This document shows, piece after piece, positions 35,797-46,963 of a stretch of 64,000 nucleotides of DNA; the stretch's first letter is position 1; each line of letters opens with the position of its first letter. The stretch is from positions 84,785,414 to 84,849,413 of the forward strand of contig OX246737.1 of the NCBI GenBank assembly GCA_945910005.1. Reading direction: 5' to 3'. Below the pieces are notes generated by a model, which was not told the origin of the DNA, did no database searches, and saw nothing but the letters and a program-made list of their open reading frames with translations. Source of the stretch: Isoperla grammatica. Its lineage: Eukaryota; Arthropoda; Insecta; Plecoptera; Perlodidae. The position numbers were made by a program, and so were the translations under genes.

Positions 35797-36297
35797 GGAA
35801 ACCGAGTGTCGAATAATGTATTGTATAGGACATCTAGCAAGCATTATTGTATATGAATAAATACTACATTCTTGAAAACAAAGTAAACATTAATAAAGTA
35901 TTGGATATGATCCTCTTCCCGAAGTGGTGTAAAAGGCAAGGGCAAAACGCATTAAAGTCATTAATGCATTTTGCCTTAGAATTTTACTGAACAAAGTGTG
36001 GTTTTTCTCCATGTGGCAAAATGCATTATGTGTTATAACAATGTAAATAGCAAACAAAATCAAAATCTGAGGTGGCCAAACTATTTAGAACATGAACTTT
36101 ACATTGTTATGACATATTGGTAAAAATTGCTAATATATTTCAAATGGGGCATTGCTTTTTTGGAAAAATGCAATTTGCTCCAGTCGGCCATTTTGCAGTT
36201 AATGCGTTTTGGCTTGGGAGGGGAGTGCTATGTGATTTGTTGTTCTCGCTGTGCTCAAAGGCGGTGGTGGAGAAAACAGCTGTAAGCAACCGCTGAA

Positions 36298-38637
36298 ATG
36301 TCAGACAGTGATAATGATGTTGTTATTGAAGCAAAAAAGAGAAAGAAAGGTGTAAAGAATGTTATTTACAAGTGTGAGATTATCAAAGATGCAAGAGTAA
36401 AAGGCAAGGAATACAAAAATTGGAAGGGAAATATTGTGCCAGCTCGTGAGCAAGGTCCAGATTGCCGGTAAGTCCACGTTCAGGAATACTAACCTAACTT
36501 ACGTAAATCGTAGCCCTAGGCCAAAGCTAAAATTTCATATTTGACTAGGCCTAGGCCTGAAATCCAAGGCAACTGCTCAAAAGTCAATAAGCCCAAGTGT
36601 CTAACTAGGCCTACTTCTTTTTTTATGTTCATTGCACCTTATGGGCATAACTTTTCACATTTGTAGGCTCTGATAGGCCTTAGGCCTAGGCCTAGGCATT
36701 ACAGTTTTGATATTTCTGGCTAGACCAGACACCGGTATCTAGACTTCCCATTGATGTTATGACTCTTTATGTTTATATTTCAAATCGGCAGCAGTAATTG
36801 ATTGTGTTAGATCTAGTTAATTCTGTAATGGACGTAGGTCTAACCTCTCGGCCCTAGATGTGTGTTGTTGATATTGACAAGGTCTATTTGATTAATTAAT
36901 TTTATTAGTCCCTATTGTTCATAAGATCACTTTAGTAGGCGCTAGTGTGTCATGTTTTTTACACAATTTTTCTTCTTTTCATTCAGCTGCAAGAAACAAT
37001 GTTTCACAACAGTTCCTGAAGGGGATAGATCAGAACTTATCTCCAGATTCAGGGAATTAGACACAAAAAATGAGCAAGATTGCTCATTACAAGCACTCAT
37101 TGAAGTGGTCCAGGTAAAATGTAGAAGGCCACGGAAGCCTGATGGAGCGTCAAAAGAGAGAAACAACTCATTCAAATACTGGGTGTCAACTAGCTCACGT
37201 AAAGTTGAAGTGTGCAAAACTGCTTTTATAAACATGCATGCCATCACTCCTGATCGTCTACGCCGTTTGTGTCTTCTCGCATCGGAAGGCAAATCACCGA
37301 AAGACATGCGTGGCAAAAACATCTCTGGCAATGCTATACCAGGAGCTATAATAATGGATATTGAAGAACATATTCTCTCTTTCCCTTTCAAGGAGTCGCA
37401 TTACTCAGGGACTGAAAAACGGTATTTATGCGAACGGTTAAATGTAAAAATAATGCACACACTTTTTAAAGATAAATTCCCTCATCATGATGTGAAATAC
37501 GACTTCTATTTGAAAATATTCAACGAACGATTCGATTTGTCGTTTGGTAGGCCGCAAGTGGACACTTGCTGTGTTTGTGAGGAACTATCTGTAAAAATAA
37601 AAAGCAAAAATTTGAATGACACAGCCAAGCGAGTGGCTGTAGCAGAACTTATGGTTCACCGACGCAGAAGTAAGTCATTCTTCCGTAAACTGAAAGCAAT
37701 CGATAAACTCACAAAATAAGATCCTGAAACAGCTGGAATATGCATAGATTATATGCAAAATTTGCAACTACCTCATATTCCAGTCCAAGAGGTGTTTTAC
37801 CTTCGACAACTAACCTTCAATGTTGTGGACATACACAACTTGAAAACCAATACTGCACAATTCTATGCCTACCATGAAGGCATAGCAAAGAAGGGGCCCA
37901 ACGAAGTATGTACGTTTTTAATGGATTTCATTGACGACGAGATCCCACAGGACACTAAACATCTCCATGTTTTTTCCGACAACTGTGCCGGACAAAACAA
38001 AAACCATACAGTGGTCAGAATGTTTATTTATCTTGTGCAAACTGGTCGATTTGAGACAATTTCTCAATATTTCCCGGTACGAGGGCATTCATTTCTTCCC
38101 TGTGACAGGGATTTTGGAGTTGTCAAACGCGCTCTTAAAAAAATAGATCGTGTTTATACACCGTTGCAGTATGTTGAGCATATAGTTAATTCAAGTGCAC
38201 AACAAAAGTTTGTTGTTAAATTGGTGGATACAGAAGACATTCTGGACATGAAGTCATGGTGGCCGCAGTTCTACAAACGAAACACCCTAGCCACGGAGTC
38301 AATGGGACGAGCTGTGCCACGAGACCAGAAAGTAAACTTCAACATCTCTCAATTTGCACACTTTGAGTACTCTAAGAACCAGCTGGGGACAGTGACAGCC
38401 TACAGCCACATCGATGGTGTTGTAAAATACACCTTCAATGTGGGAATTCATAACACCACATTGGTGTCACCAACCATAAAAGCCTATCCTGAAGGGAGTG
38501 TTCCCATTAACATTAAAAAAATGCAAGATCTCAAAAAGTTGCAAGCATACATTCCTAACGAAGACAATGCCAACGAATTCTTTGAAGAAATCTTAGCTTG
38601 GCCAACAGTAGATAAGGACGACAAGGACCATGAGTAG
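36298..38637 (+). pseudogene. DUF7869-type candidate transposase, element A
   Basis: Exon 1 (36298-36467) starts MSDSDNDVV and is basic; exon 2 starts at 36987 after ATTCAG, giving DCRCKKQCFTTV at the junction, again a Cys-rich motif followed by RFRELD. Downstream: MRGKNISGNAI, HILSFPFKESHY, DTCCVCEEL, then the core with SDNCAGQNKN (about 37977-38006) and RGHSFLPCDRDFGVVKRALK. A single in-frame TAA at 37717-37719 separates the N-terminal half from the core; the frame is otherwise open. No minisatellite in this member. Probably inactive. Confidence 0.75.
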
Positions 38638-39760
38638 TTTTACAAATGGATGCAAAAACATTTCTGTAATGAATGTAGACTTATAGGCCTAAACTATTGT
38701 ATGTGGTCACAATCATTAACTCATTAACTCACAGTTAAAAATATTAATATACGTAATAAGTTACAAAGCTGACTTTACTATGTGTTCCACAATGTGCATT
38801 GAAATAGGGAACGTTAGGGTCGTATAATATAGGCATAATGTACGGTCTTTGATCAGCAAGACACTTCAAGAACAAAATAAAGTGTAAAAATAGTTATTAC
38901 CTTAAATGACTTACTAGAACTTATTGAAAACCCTTTTTACTTCCTAAAATTCAGTATTTTTATTTTAAAATTTTCATTTATTTGAGAAAGCCCATAAGTC
39001 AAGCGTGGTTATGCCCTGATATGTTATCAATGATAAACACTCAAGGGTCTGATAATGACAAAAAAGTATTGTTGAATAGTCATTGTTTGAACAATAAAAA
39101 AATATTTAATAATTTTAGGTTTTTTAAAGCTGAAAATTGTTTTTTCTCTTTATCTCAAAACTACCAAACCTTGCCTTATGGGGTTTCTCAAATAACCGAT
39201 TCATTTACGTTTAAGTTGGTTGTCCCGCTATAGTGAAAGTCTATAATAAACATATGGGAGGGGTTGACCTTTTAGACAGTCACATAGACCGTCACAGAAT
39301 TACCCTTAAATCCCGCAAGTGGTACTTCAGGCTATTATACCACTTGTTGGATATGACTGTTATCAATGCCTGGTTATTTTTTAAGGAGGTAGCTAAAAAT
39401 AACCCAGAGATGCCTGTACTGACTCAGAAACAATTCCGGATCGAACTTGCTCACTGCCTGTGTAACATTGGAAGAAAAGAACAGAAGAGAGGGAGACCAA
39501 GCAATGAGGTTCAACAAGGGTTGGACAAGAAAGCCAAACGATGCCTGTCAACGGTTCAACCACCGAAGGATGTTCGACAAGACTCGACAAGTCACTGGCC
39601 TCAGTGAAACAGCACACGAAACAGGTGAAAAATGCCAGCATGCAAGGGCTTCACATTATGTTAAAATGCGGTGTAAACTTGTGCTTCAACAAGGACAAAA
39701 ACTGCCTTGTAAATGTAAAGTTCCATACTGGTTAGGTAAGCGTAAGTTTTGGGCTTAATG

Positions 39761-40612
39761 TAGGAATGTGAATGTTTCTTGTGGTGTTCTTTTATCTTGG
39801 TTACCATATAATTTCCTCTTTGTCTGTACGGCTTAGACCTACACCCTTTTACAATTAGTAGATAATTTCATTTATGTCAGACCATAATATTCTTCCCATA
39901 TTATTTTACACAAGTGTTGCAATAATATTTCTCAGGTCAGGCCTACATATGTAAATTATTGTAGGCCCTGGTATTGGCATATAAATAAAATTAGGAAGAT
40001 TAGGCTATTTGAAGTTTTTTTTAGTAGAATGTTGCTGTTTCTATTTGTTCTTACATATTTTGTGTTTCAATTTACTGAGATAAAAAATAATAATGTAAAT
40101 AAGCAAGTTTGTGTAACAATTGCCTTAACATTTATAAATTGAATAAATTTGAAAAGAATTTGACAGTTAAATCTCCATTTTCACACTGTTGGTTAAACAA
40201 TGATAAAATAATGCTATGATGCACATTCTAATAATGCTAAATTACATTACATAAAAATGAAAGTTTGGAACAATTTTTTTTGTCGAATGCGCATTGTAGC
40301 ATATATGCAAAATACTTACAATTATCCACCCTTACACCTTGCCCCATCCAAAAATCTGTTTCAATATTTTGTATGTGTTATCCAAGATGACTTCTGATAA
40401 AAATATTTATTTCAAGGAAAACAAAAAAATCATGCATCTAAGGGCTAAAAAGCACAGATCCAAGTGTAGTTAAAAGCGTGATGGCTCACATTGACGTTCC
40501 CAAAGATGGAGTCACATTATTCTAGAGAAAATACAAAAAAGCAATACCTCGATCAAGCCTTATCCATTACTCAAATGTATAACATGTATTTGTAAAGTGT
40601 ATTTATAGTTAA
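39761..40612. other. No gene recognised
   Basis: AT-rich sequence between the piggyBac 3' end and the Kolobok element; the piggyBac right terminus was not identified. Confidence 0.4.
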
Positions 40613-41016
40613 AGGAATAGTCAGATGGAGAACTAGAAAATTACCAATGAGTCATAAGTGCATGAAAATCAGTTATGTGTAAAGTACAATTGATATAGCT
40701 TGCTTCAACGCAAGAAAAAAAATAGTGAACATTCAGCTATTCTAATTGATTGACTCCGTCCGATCTGCTGCATTTTTCTTCTCGAGCACAGTACAGCCGT
40801 ACCAGTTCCGAGTCAAGCTAGCGCCTTCCCTCTCCCCCCCCCCCCCCCTAACCGCCCACCGAACCGCCCGGCCGCCAGAACATAAATTGCGTAATACGAA
40901 TCCAGCCACAGATGGGGTTGTCAAATCAAATGGAATTCATAAACATTTAGTCAGTTATTGAATCTTCTTATATTCGTCACGCACGTTATTAGTACCGGTA
41001 TTTCAATACATTCACG

Positions 41017-43329
41017 ATGCCGTTTTGTTTTGTGTACGGGTGTAATAATAGTGATAAAAAAAACAGTGCCTTTATCATCTTCCGGTCTTGATTGATGATT
41101 GATTAATGGGGCTTAACGTCTCATATTTATGCAACGATGGCTAATCGAGACGATGAGCGGGTGATAATGAAGATGAGAAAGATGATAATGAAGAATAAAG
41201 CCACATCCAAATCAGATCCATTGTCCGTCGCGTGAGTCGTCATACGGGAGTCCAGCAAGGGAGGGCAGGGCCAAGTGGGAGGAGAAATATTCAATGGGTC
41301 AGTGGGGGGGAAAGGGGATTGGGGTGTGGACTGCACTTCGTCTGACTTCTCCTCCTCGACCAGTCCGGCTTGGGTGGCCCTACCAGAAGCATACGCTTCC
41401 GCCGGCATAGCTCTCGGGATCAACAAAGCACGCAAACCTGCCCACCACGATAAGGTGGCAGTCCCTGGGCAGGCTTCCGGTCTTGAGAAAGTACATTTTT
41501 ATAGATTTCCAAATCGTGATAAGTTTCCTCATCTACACAAGCAGTGGACTGACGTAATACACCGAACAGACATCCCAAACCGAAACTCACGTATTTGCTC
41601 AAATCATTTCAATAAAGATGACTTTTGTCCTAAGTCGCTCTACAGCACCTGCACTGTTCCTTCTGTAAATCTTCGAGGAGATATCCAAACATCCGGTCGA
41701 AAAGTGCCTACAGTCGCTGATACGGTAAGCACGCGGTGAAACTTATCACTCAAAATGTAAAATGTCGTGTGATTGGAAGTGATAGTGAACAGGAGAGTGA
41801 AACTGTAAATAATACAATGGATATATCTTTTACCTACGATGACGACACACAATAAGGTGACAGTGATTCTTCAGAAGCGTGCAGTACTGAGACAAATCAA
41901 CCGGACAACAATGTATGTTTTGTGTACTTGACATCGCTGGATCAACTATTTAAATTCTGTAACAATTGTCACTTGCCAGTAATTGAAAGAAAAGACCTCA
42001 TCCGCGGATCAATGATAACAATAAAGACGTTTTGTTTAAATGGTCATAACCACACGTGGCATTCACAGTCAGAGAGCTAGTATCATCATTGTTGCTGTCA
42101 GGACTGAGTTTCAGTGGATTCCAGGAGTTTGCTTACATTTTCAAATTGGCCTTTGTTTTGTTTCTAAAGACACAAATTACAAAATTATCAGCACATTTGT
42201 TTCTGGAGTACTAGATGAAGTCTGGACTGAACACCGCAGAGCTGGCATAAGTGCACTGAGTGATTCCGAGAATGAAGTGTGGTTAGGGGGTGATGGACAG
42301 TACGACTCACCTGGATACAGCGCTAAGTATTGTACTTACAGTGTAATGGATCAACGGACTGACAAAATTATAGATTTTGAAATCGTTCAACGTGCCCAGG
42401 TGCAAGGTGATTAAGAAAAAAACGCGTGCAAGAACTTGCTGACAAGACTTCGCGATACGGATCGTTTGCCAATCAAACTCATGGTGACTGACCGTCATCG
42501 CGGGATAGGTCTCCTCATGAGAACAACGTTTCCTGAAGTTGTTCATGAGCTCGATGTATGGCATTTAGTAAAAAGTCTCATGAAAAAAATTAGATCAGTT
42601 GAAAAAAAGCACCTGCTCTTTCAGAATGGAAGCCTTCAATAAGTAATCACTTATGGTGGTCAGCAATGACATGTCAAGGAGACGAAGATGTCCTTATCGA
42701 AAAATTTACGTCCATATTACATCATGTTAGCAACGTACACTCATGGAATGGTTCTGGGAAATTCCTCACCTGCGAACATGACCCTATTGATGCGGACGAA
42801 GCAAGGGCTAAAAAATGGTTGAATCCACGATCCGAAGCTTTCAGTCATCTAAAAGACATTGTCGAAGATAAAACTTATTTAAAAGATCTACGCCATGCAA
42901 ATCATTACTGCCATACTGGAGGACTAGAGGCTTACCATAGTATGAGGCTCAAGTACATCCCGAAACGAGTACACTTTTCGCACACCGGTATGTATTGGCG
43001 CTCAATCATAGCCGTTCTAGACCACAATAACAATGTTGGTAGGACGGCCGTATCGCAAACTCCAGTTTACTCGAAAGTTTCCGGAAAATGGGTTTTAAAA
43101 AATAGTTACGAACAAATATTCAAAATGGAAAAGAGATATAGTATCAAAAACAATAGAATGCGTTGATGCTCTGGACGCGAACCCGGTGCTTCAAGGTATT
43201 AAGGGCGTCAATATACCAAAATGCGTTGCACCGATACCAAGGCCTACAATGGAAGAGCTGACAGCCAGCTATCGCAGTCGGTTTCGCAATCAAAACATAG
43301 ACGAAGCCGGACCATCCACACGGCAGTAA
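41017..43329 (+). pseudogene. THAP-domain Kolobok-type transposase, broken
   Basis: ATG at 41017 begins MPFCFVYGCNNSDKK; with RFPNRDK, NSRICSNHF and DF after the SINE insertion this is a C2CH THAP DNA-binding domain. An extra A in the A run near 41056 and the SINE break it. The catalytic region: GHNHTWHSQ (42045), GDGQYDSPGYSAKY (42290-42330), TDRHRGIGLL (42487-42516), ELDVWHLVKSL and GGLEAYHSMRLKY (42918-42956), giving candidate D, D and E residues. The C-terminus PIPRPTMEEL precedes the final stop. Stops at 41851 and 42412 and shifts elsewhere make it inactive. Confidence 0.85.
41092..41473 (-). mobile_element. SINE with ribozyme-like 5' end, copy 2 (reference)
   Basis: Perfect 13-bp duplication CTTCCGGTCTTGA at 41079-41091 and 41474-41486 defines a 382-bp element. 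Minus strand: CCTGCCCA at the very 5' end pairs with TGGGCAGG about 30 nt later, enclosing a CCACC/GGTGG hairpin with loop TTATCGT. 3' end is the LINE-type tail with GACGTTAAGCCCC and ATTAATCAATCATCAA. Confidence 0.92.
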
Positions 43330-43642
43330 TAATGAAGGTAGGCATTATTAAACAATAAGCATTCTGTCAAAATTGTAAAACAAAGCGAGAGTATTAAATT
43401 AAATAAAAACAAATCCTGAGAACGGGATGCATGTCCTTTGCAGACTAGTTTATTACTGAGTAGGATAGACATAAAAAAATGAAAACTATAAAATTTGTTA
43501 AAAAGGTGGAAGATAGAAAGCCAAGAGGTAGGCCGAAGACAGCTCGGCTGGGTGAAAGGAATTATTATTTAAAAAAACGAAGTAACAAATTTAAATTGAA
43601 GTGGTTGTTTTATGAATGGCTGTGTGAATATGTTTGTGATTT

Positions 43643-43664
43643 GGGGGGGGGGGGGGGGGGGGGG
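43643..43664. repeat. Run of 22 G
   Basis: Homopolymer inside the Kolobok element between its two ORFs; length is likely unreliable in the assembly. Confidence 0.95.
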
Positions 43665-43971
43665 CAGGGCAGAGAAATAATTTATTTCCTTGCTTACCTA
43701 TATTTGATGATTTCTTCAATTGGCAATCCTAATGGGTTTTGTTTGAGTAGTACTAACTTGTATTCACTTATAGTTATGCAATAGCAAAATTATATTATTT
43801 GGTAGCGATGGTGTACATTTCGCCAAATCTTGAAACATTTGAAAAAAATGAGAGCACGAACTAATTATTCCACTGAATACTGATTGATAACGTAATCATA
43901 ACACTGTATTTTACCTAATATTATTAATTACTGCGTCGTAACGACCGATCAGTTAGGCAAATCCTGAGTCA

Positions 43972-44532
43972 CTAAATTGCACTGGATGGACGGAAGCCCA
44001 CATAGTTTCCCGATACTTCAGGAAATGCGTCCCTTATTTTATTTACTACACATGATGGTATAACCACACGAATGTTCTTCCCTAGTGCTGTATATGAATT
44101 TACCCAGTAAACAAATTGTCTGTAGGGTAAATGCCTCCACTGACTGTTTGGCACAGGCTCTATGCTGTAGTTTTTCTTTTTTACACGATTGTTAGTAATA
44201 ATTACTAAATGATGGCGAAAAATGTTTAGTGCACCGACGGTTATAATATTGTTAAGGTATATGGGATGTTCTGTTACGCAAAAATAATTTTCTTTCACTG
44301 TACTAACCGCAACCACGTCGGAACAACACACACACTCTAAATCAGACGACATTGCTACACATTGTCCGCAATTACACCAATTTGTAGAACCACTTCTACC
44401 TCGCATAGTTTCACCTGACGCTTCCAACACATTTTGAGCATCTTCAATTGATTTTAATTCACTTTCGGAGTATTTAGGTTCAAAAAGATAAGCTTTAAAA
44501 TTAAGACATATTTTATCTGAATGACGTAGCAT
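43972..44532 (-). CDS. P2X7 intracellular-like (ballast) domain protein of Kolobok element
   Basis: 186 residues. YLFEPKYSESELKSIEDAQ at the N-terminus, then WCNCGQCVAM, ECVCCSDV with the Cys pattern, then YRQFVYWVNSYTALGKNIR, IPSCVVNKIRDAFP and YVGF at the C-terminus, all typical of the zinc-cysteine domain at the C-terminus of P2X7 receptors. No channel domain is present. The ORF is intact although the transposase of the same element is broken. The second Kolobok copy has a matching ORF (60860-61129), so it is a stable part of the element. Its role is unknown. Confidence 0.85.
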   Translation of the reverse strand: MLRHSDKICLNFKAYLFEPKYSESELKSIEDAQNVLEASGETMRGRSGSTNWCNCGQCVAMSSDLECVCCSDVVAVSTVKENYFCVTEHPIYLNNIITVGALNIFRHHLVIITNNRVKKKNYSIEPVPNSQWRHLPYRQFVYWVNSYTALGKNIRVVIPSCVVNKIRDAFPEVSGNYVGFRPSSAI

Positions 44533-45116
44533 ATGTCATGCATAGGCCATGTGTGACTCAAGAATGTGAAGTGTTTTCGTCTCGCTCTTTCATTGCTTAG
44601 TTCATTTGAGAGGGGAGTTGAGAGGGGAATGCCGAGTGGCAGACATCCCTCCACTCAACACTCGGCGACCGCGGAAAGTGCCGCTCAAAACAGATTGCAA
44701 CTTTTCTACACACCAAGTAACAAAAAAATTAATTGCGGGGCATTTTGTAGAAGTACACGTTCGTACTAAGAAGCATGTTATCGGTAGAGAAACGATGCAC
44801 ATCAAACCTCCTGATCGATTTTTGATAAGTGCCCTATTTTAGCAGTGGTTTTACTATCTCGAGGCAACATTTTTTGTAAATGGGAATTACCATGAGGAAA
44901 GTTGCTCGGTGCTACTTGGTAGCACCAAGCCAAAAAATCGCGTTTTCTTTAATTTTAAACCACCTGCTTTTAAAGTATGATATCGTTTAGTCATGTTTTC
45001 CATATTTGAGGGTGGACATCTACAAATGGTAGTTCTTTAGTTTTTCATCTGACTATTCCTTTAAAGATAAACCACCTGTTCATCTGCACGTGTACCGATT
45101 AATATTTAACACACAA

Positions 45117-45457
45117 TTTAATTTGAGCTTTTTTAAGCAAAAGAAGGATAGGTGCAATATATGTGAAGCAATGAAACACAGTTAATCCATCAGAGAATGA
45201 ATAGGTACGCCACAATGACCATATTAGTAAAAAGAAGTCTGCGAAAGAGGAACGTGACAAGGATAAGGCAATGTTTTCTAAAGGGAAACCCGCCAACAAA
45301 GAAACAGCAGTTTTATCATTCGATATGCAGAATGTGTTTTCTCTTCCGAAGGCTGAAATCTTTTTCTACAAAAGAAAGTTTAATTGTTTTAACTTGACTG
45401 CCCACTTTAGTTAAGATGGCATTACTTATTGTGCCTTCTGGCATGAGGCAATGAAAA
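45117..45457 (+). pseudogene. DUF7869-type fragment (locus 5)
   Basis: Encodes KDRCNICEAM, then KEERDKDKAM, then AVLSFDMQNVFSLPKAEIFF and LTAHFS, and after a TAA, ITYCAFWHEA. This corresponds to the middle of the element 1 protein (DRCDNCEAY through IWTEAE). It is cut on the right by a copia fragment at about 45458. Stops show it is dead. Confidence 0.8.
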
Positions 45458-46963
45458 AAAACATTTCTTAAGTTTGCATACTTTTAGGGTATTTCCGGAA
45501 TCAACATAGCCTTCAGGTTGTTCCATATAAATGTCTTCGTGGAGATCCCCATACAGAAATGCTGTATTCACATCAAGTTGGTGAACTTTTAAATCGTTCT
45601 CAGTGGCCAATGCCAGAACAGATCTTAATGTTTCAAAGCGTACAACAGGTGAAAATGTTTCACTGTAATCAATGCCTTGTGTTTGTGAATAGCCTTTGGC
45701 TACAAGTCTAGCCTTGTATCTGTACACTTCTCCATCAGCATTTGCTTTTCTTTTAAAAACCCATTTGCATTTAATTGGTTTTCTTCCCTCTGGTAAATGT
45801 ACAAGGTCCCAGGTTGCATTTTGTTTAATGGATTCCATCTCTTCATTTGTTGCCTTTTGCCAGAGTTCTTTTTCACTCCCACTGAGTGCCTCCTTCAGAT
45901 TCGTAGGCTCGTCATCAATGAGATGCACGTATTCATCACCTAGAATACTCGTTGGACATTTCTTTCGTGTTGACCTTCTTGGCAGGAAGACGTCATCTGG
46001 TTCATCACGATAAAGAAGATCGTTGACTATACCGAATTCATTTGACTCTTCATTATTTTCTGCATTTTCAGATTCGTGACCGTTTTCTTCAACACCATCA
46101 TCTTCGTTATTGACTTGCGAGTAGACGATTGTGCTCCCTCTTCCACCATCAACCACGTTGTCTTCCGCTTTTAGTTTATTATCTTCCAAGAAGATCACAT
46201 CTCTTGATATAGTCAGTTTTCTCGATCTACCCTTGCTGGTTTCGGAGTACCCAACAAAGATAAGCTCCGACGATTTAGCGTCAAGCTTTGTTCTTCGGTT
46301 TTCTTTTGGAATGTGAGCATACGCTTTGCAGCCAAAAGTCCTTAGGTGAGCAAGGTCCGGTTTCTTCCCAGTCCACGCTTCTTCCGGTGTAATGCTATCC
46401 ACGGCAACTGTTGGTGCTCTATTCTTTAAATAGGTAGCAGTAATTACTGCTTCGGCCCAAAAACACTTAAGTAGCTTTGCCTCTTCCAGCATGCAGCGTA
46501 CCTTCTCCACTATTGTTCTATTTGCTCTTTCGGCAACACCATTTTGTTCTGGGTTTCGCGGCACCGTTGTTTGAAAGCGTATTCCGCATTTCTTTAAGTA
46601 ATTCGTAAATATTTTATTTACATATTCCCGGCCATTGTCTGAACGCAACACTTTTATCTTGTGACCACTCTGGTTCTCTACTTCCGCCTGAAACTCAATG
46701 AACCGTTCAAAAGTTTCACTCTTCTTCTTCAAAATGTAAGTCTTGGTCCATCTTGTTCTGTCATCAATAAACGTTAAGAAGTATCTTCCTCCTCCTATTG
46801 AGTCTTCGCTCATAGGTCCGCACAGGTCTGTGTGAACAATGCCAAGTTTTTCTTGAGCTCGAGCTGTCTTAACCTTTGGGAAGGGGGATCTATGTTGCTT
46901 TCCTATAAAGCACACCCAACACAGGGTGTGTTCATGCAAATGTGTTGTAATTTTAGTTATGCC
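45458..46963 (-). pseudogene. Ty1/copia pol fragment: integrase to RT start
   Basis: Open minus-strand frame of about 500 codons. GAG-pre-integrase end CWVCFIGKQHR; integrase core with HTDLCGP, SDNGREY and the E of NGVAERANRT; then TFGCKAYAHIP and an acidic linker; reverse transcriptase start WVFKRKAN, RYKARLVAKGY, QLDVNTAFLYGDL. It stops within RT (after CKLKK) at the junction with the DUF7869 fragment; the YVDD box and RNase H are missing here, and gag and protease are missing at the other end. The missing downstream half type is present on the plus strand at 56826. Confidence 0.9.

Larger units (their letters stand above)
29116..36223 (+). mobile_element. DUF7869-type DNA transposon, element B
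   Basis: Left end CTCCCCTCCCAAGCCAAAAC (29120) and right end inverted CCCCTCCCAAGCCAAAACGC ending about 36223, both continuing into GCATTAACT. AACGCATTAA-like motifs recur near 29138, 29222, 29266, 32010, 35945 and 36197. Flanks AGTGCTAC (29108-29115) and AGTGCTAT (36224-36231) may be an 8-bp target duplication with one mismatch; boundary uncertain by about 6 bp. Contains a pogo element and the gene 32383-35796. Confidence 0.85.
28896..39203 (+). mobile_element. DUF7869-type DNA transposon, element A
   Basis: Inverted ends: TGAATCAGTTATTTGAGAAA at 28896-28915 and, inverted, TGAATCGGTTATTTGAGAAA ending at 39203, continuing into CCCCATAAG. The motif GAGAAACCCCATAAGTC recurs near 28991, 29053, 29077 (inverted) and 38985, i.e. 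subterminal repeats at both ends. It splits the piggyBac gene. Element B interrupts it at 29116-36223, so its own sequence is the first 220 bp plus 36224-39203. Its gene is 36298-38637. Target duplication not resolved. Confidence 0.85.
26166..39760 (+). pseudogene. piggyBac-type transposase split by insertions
   Basis: Acidic N-terminus at 26166-26340; core blocks in order: FFPNELMENIIEQSNLY (26590), MSLNKFEKIRASLHFNDN, DKLFKIRPVIDCLSERF and SIDEQ with the first catalytic Asp (26960-26990), KPHKWGYKLFVL (27030), then an insertion, NNAGNRPPEEPDLG and FDNYYTS with the second Asp (28600-28625), then the 10.3-kb element A, then VKVYNKHMGGVDLLDS (39240, third Asp region), RKWYFRLLYHLLDMTVINAW, and a Cys-rich tail (KCGVNLCFNKDKNC, about 39667-39708). 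Frame breaks near 26400-26540, a TAG at 27019-27021 and breaks after 39500. The conserved blocks define both insertion sites. Confidence 0.9.
40613..45060 (+). mobile_element. Kolobok-type transposon, complete ends
   Basis: Ends AGGAATAGTCAGATGGAGAA and, inverted, AGGAATAGTCAGATGAAAAA; flanked by TTAA on both sides (40609-40612, 45061-45064), the Kolobok target preference. Holds a THAP-transposase on the plus strand and a P2X7-like ORF on the minus strand, convergent. A SINE is inserted in the THAP exon. Confidence 0.9.

Noticed and set aside
44454..44842. Short overlapping ORFs around 44.5-44.8 kb
   Set aside because: Mutually overlapping frames on both strands within Kolobok non-coding sequence, none with motifs.
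40609..45064. piggyBac ends (TTAA duplication)
   Set aside because: The enclosed transposase has a THAP domain and GDGxxDSPG-type motifs of the Kolobok type, not a piggyBac DDD domain.
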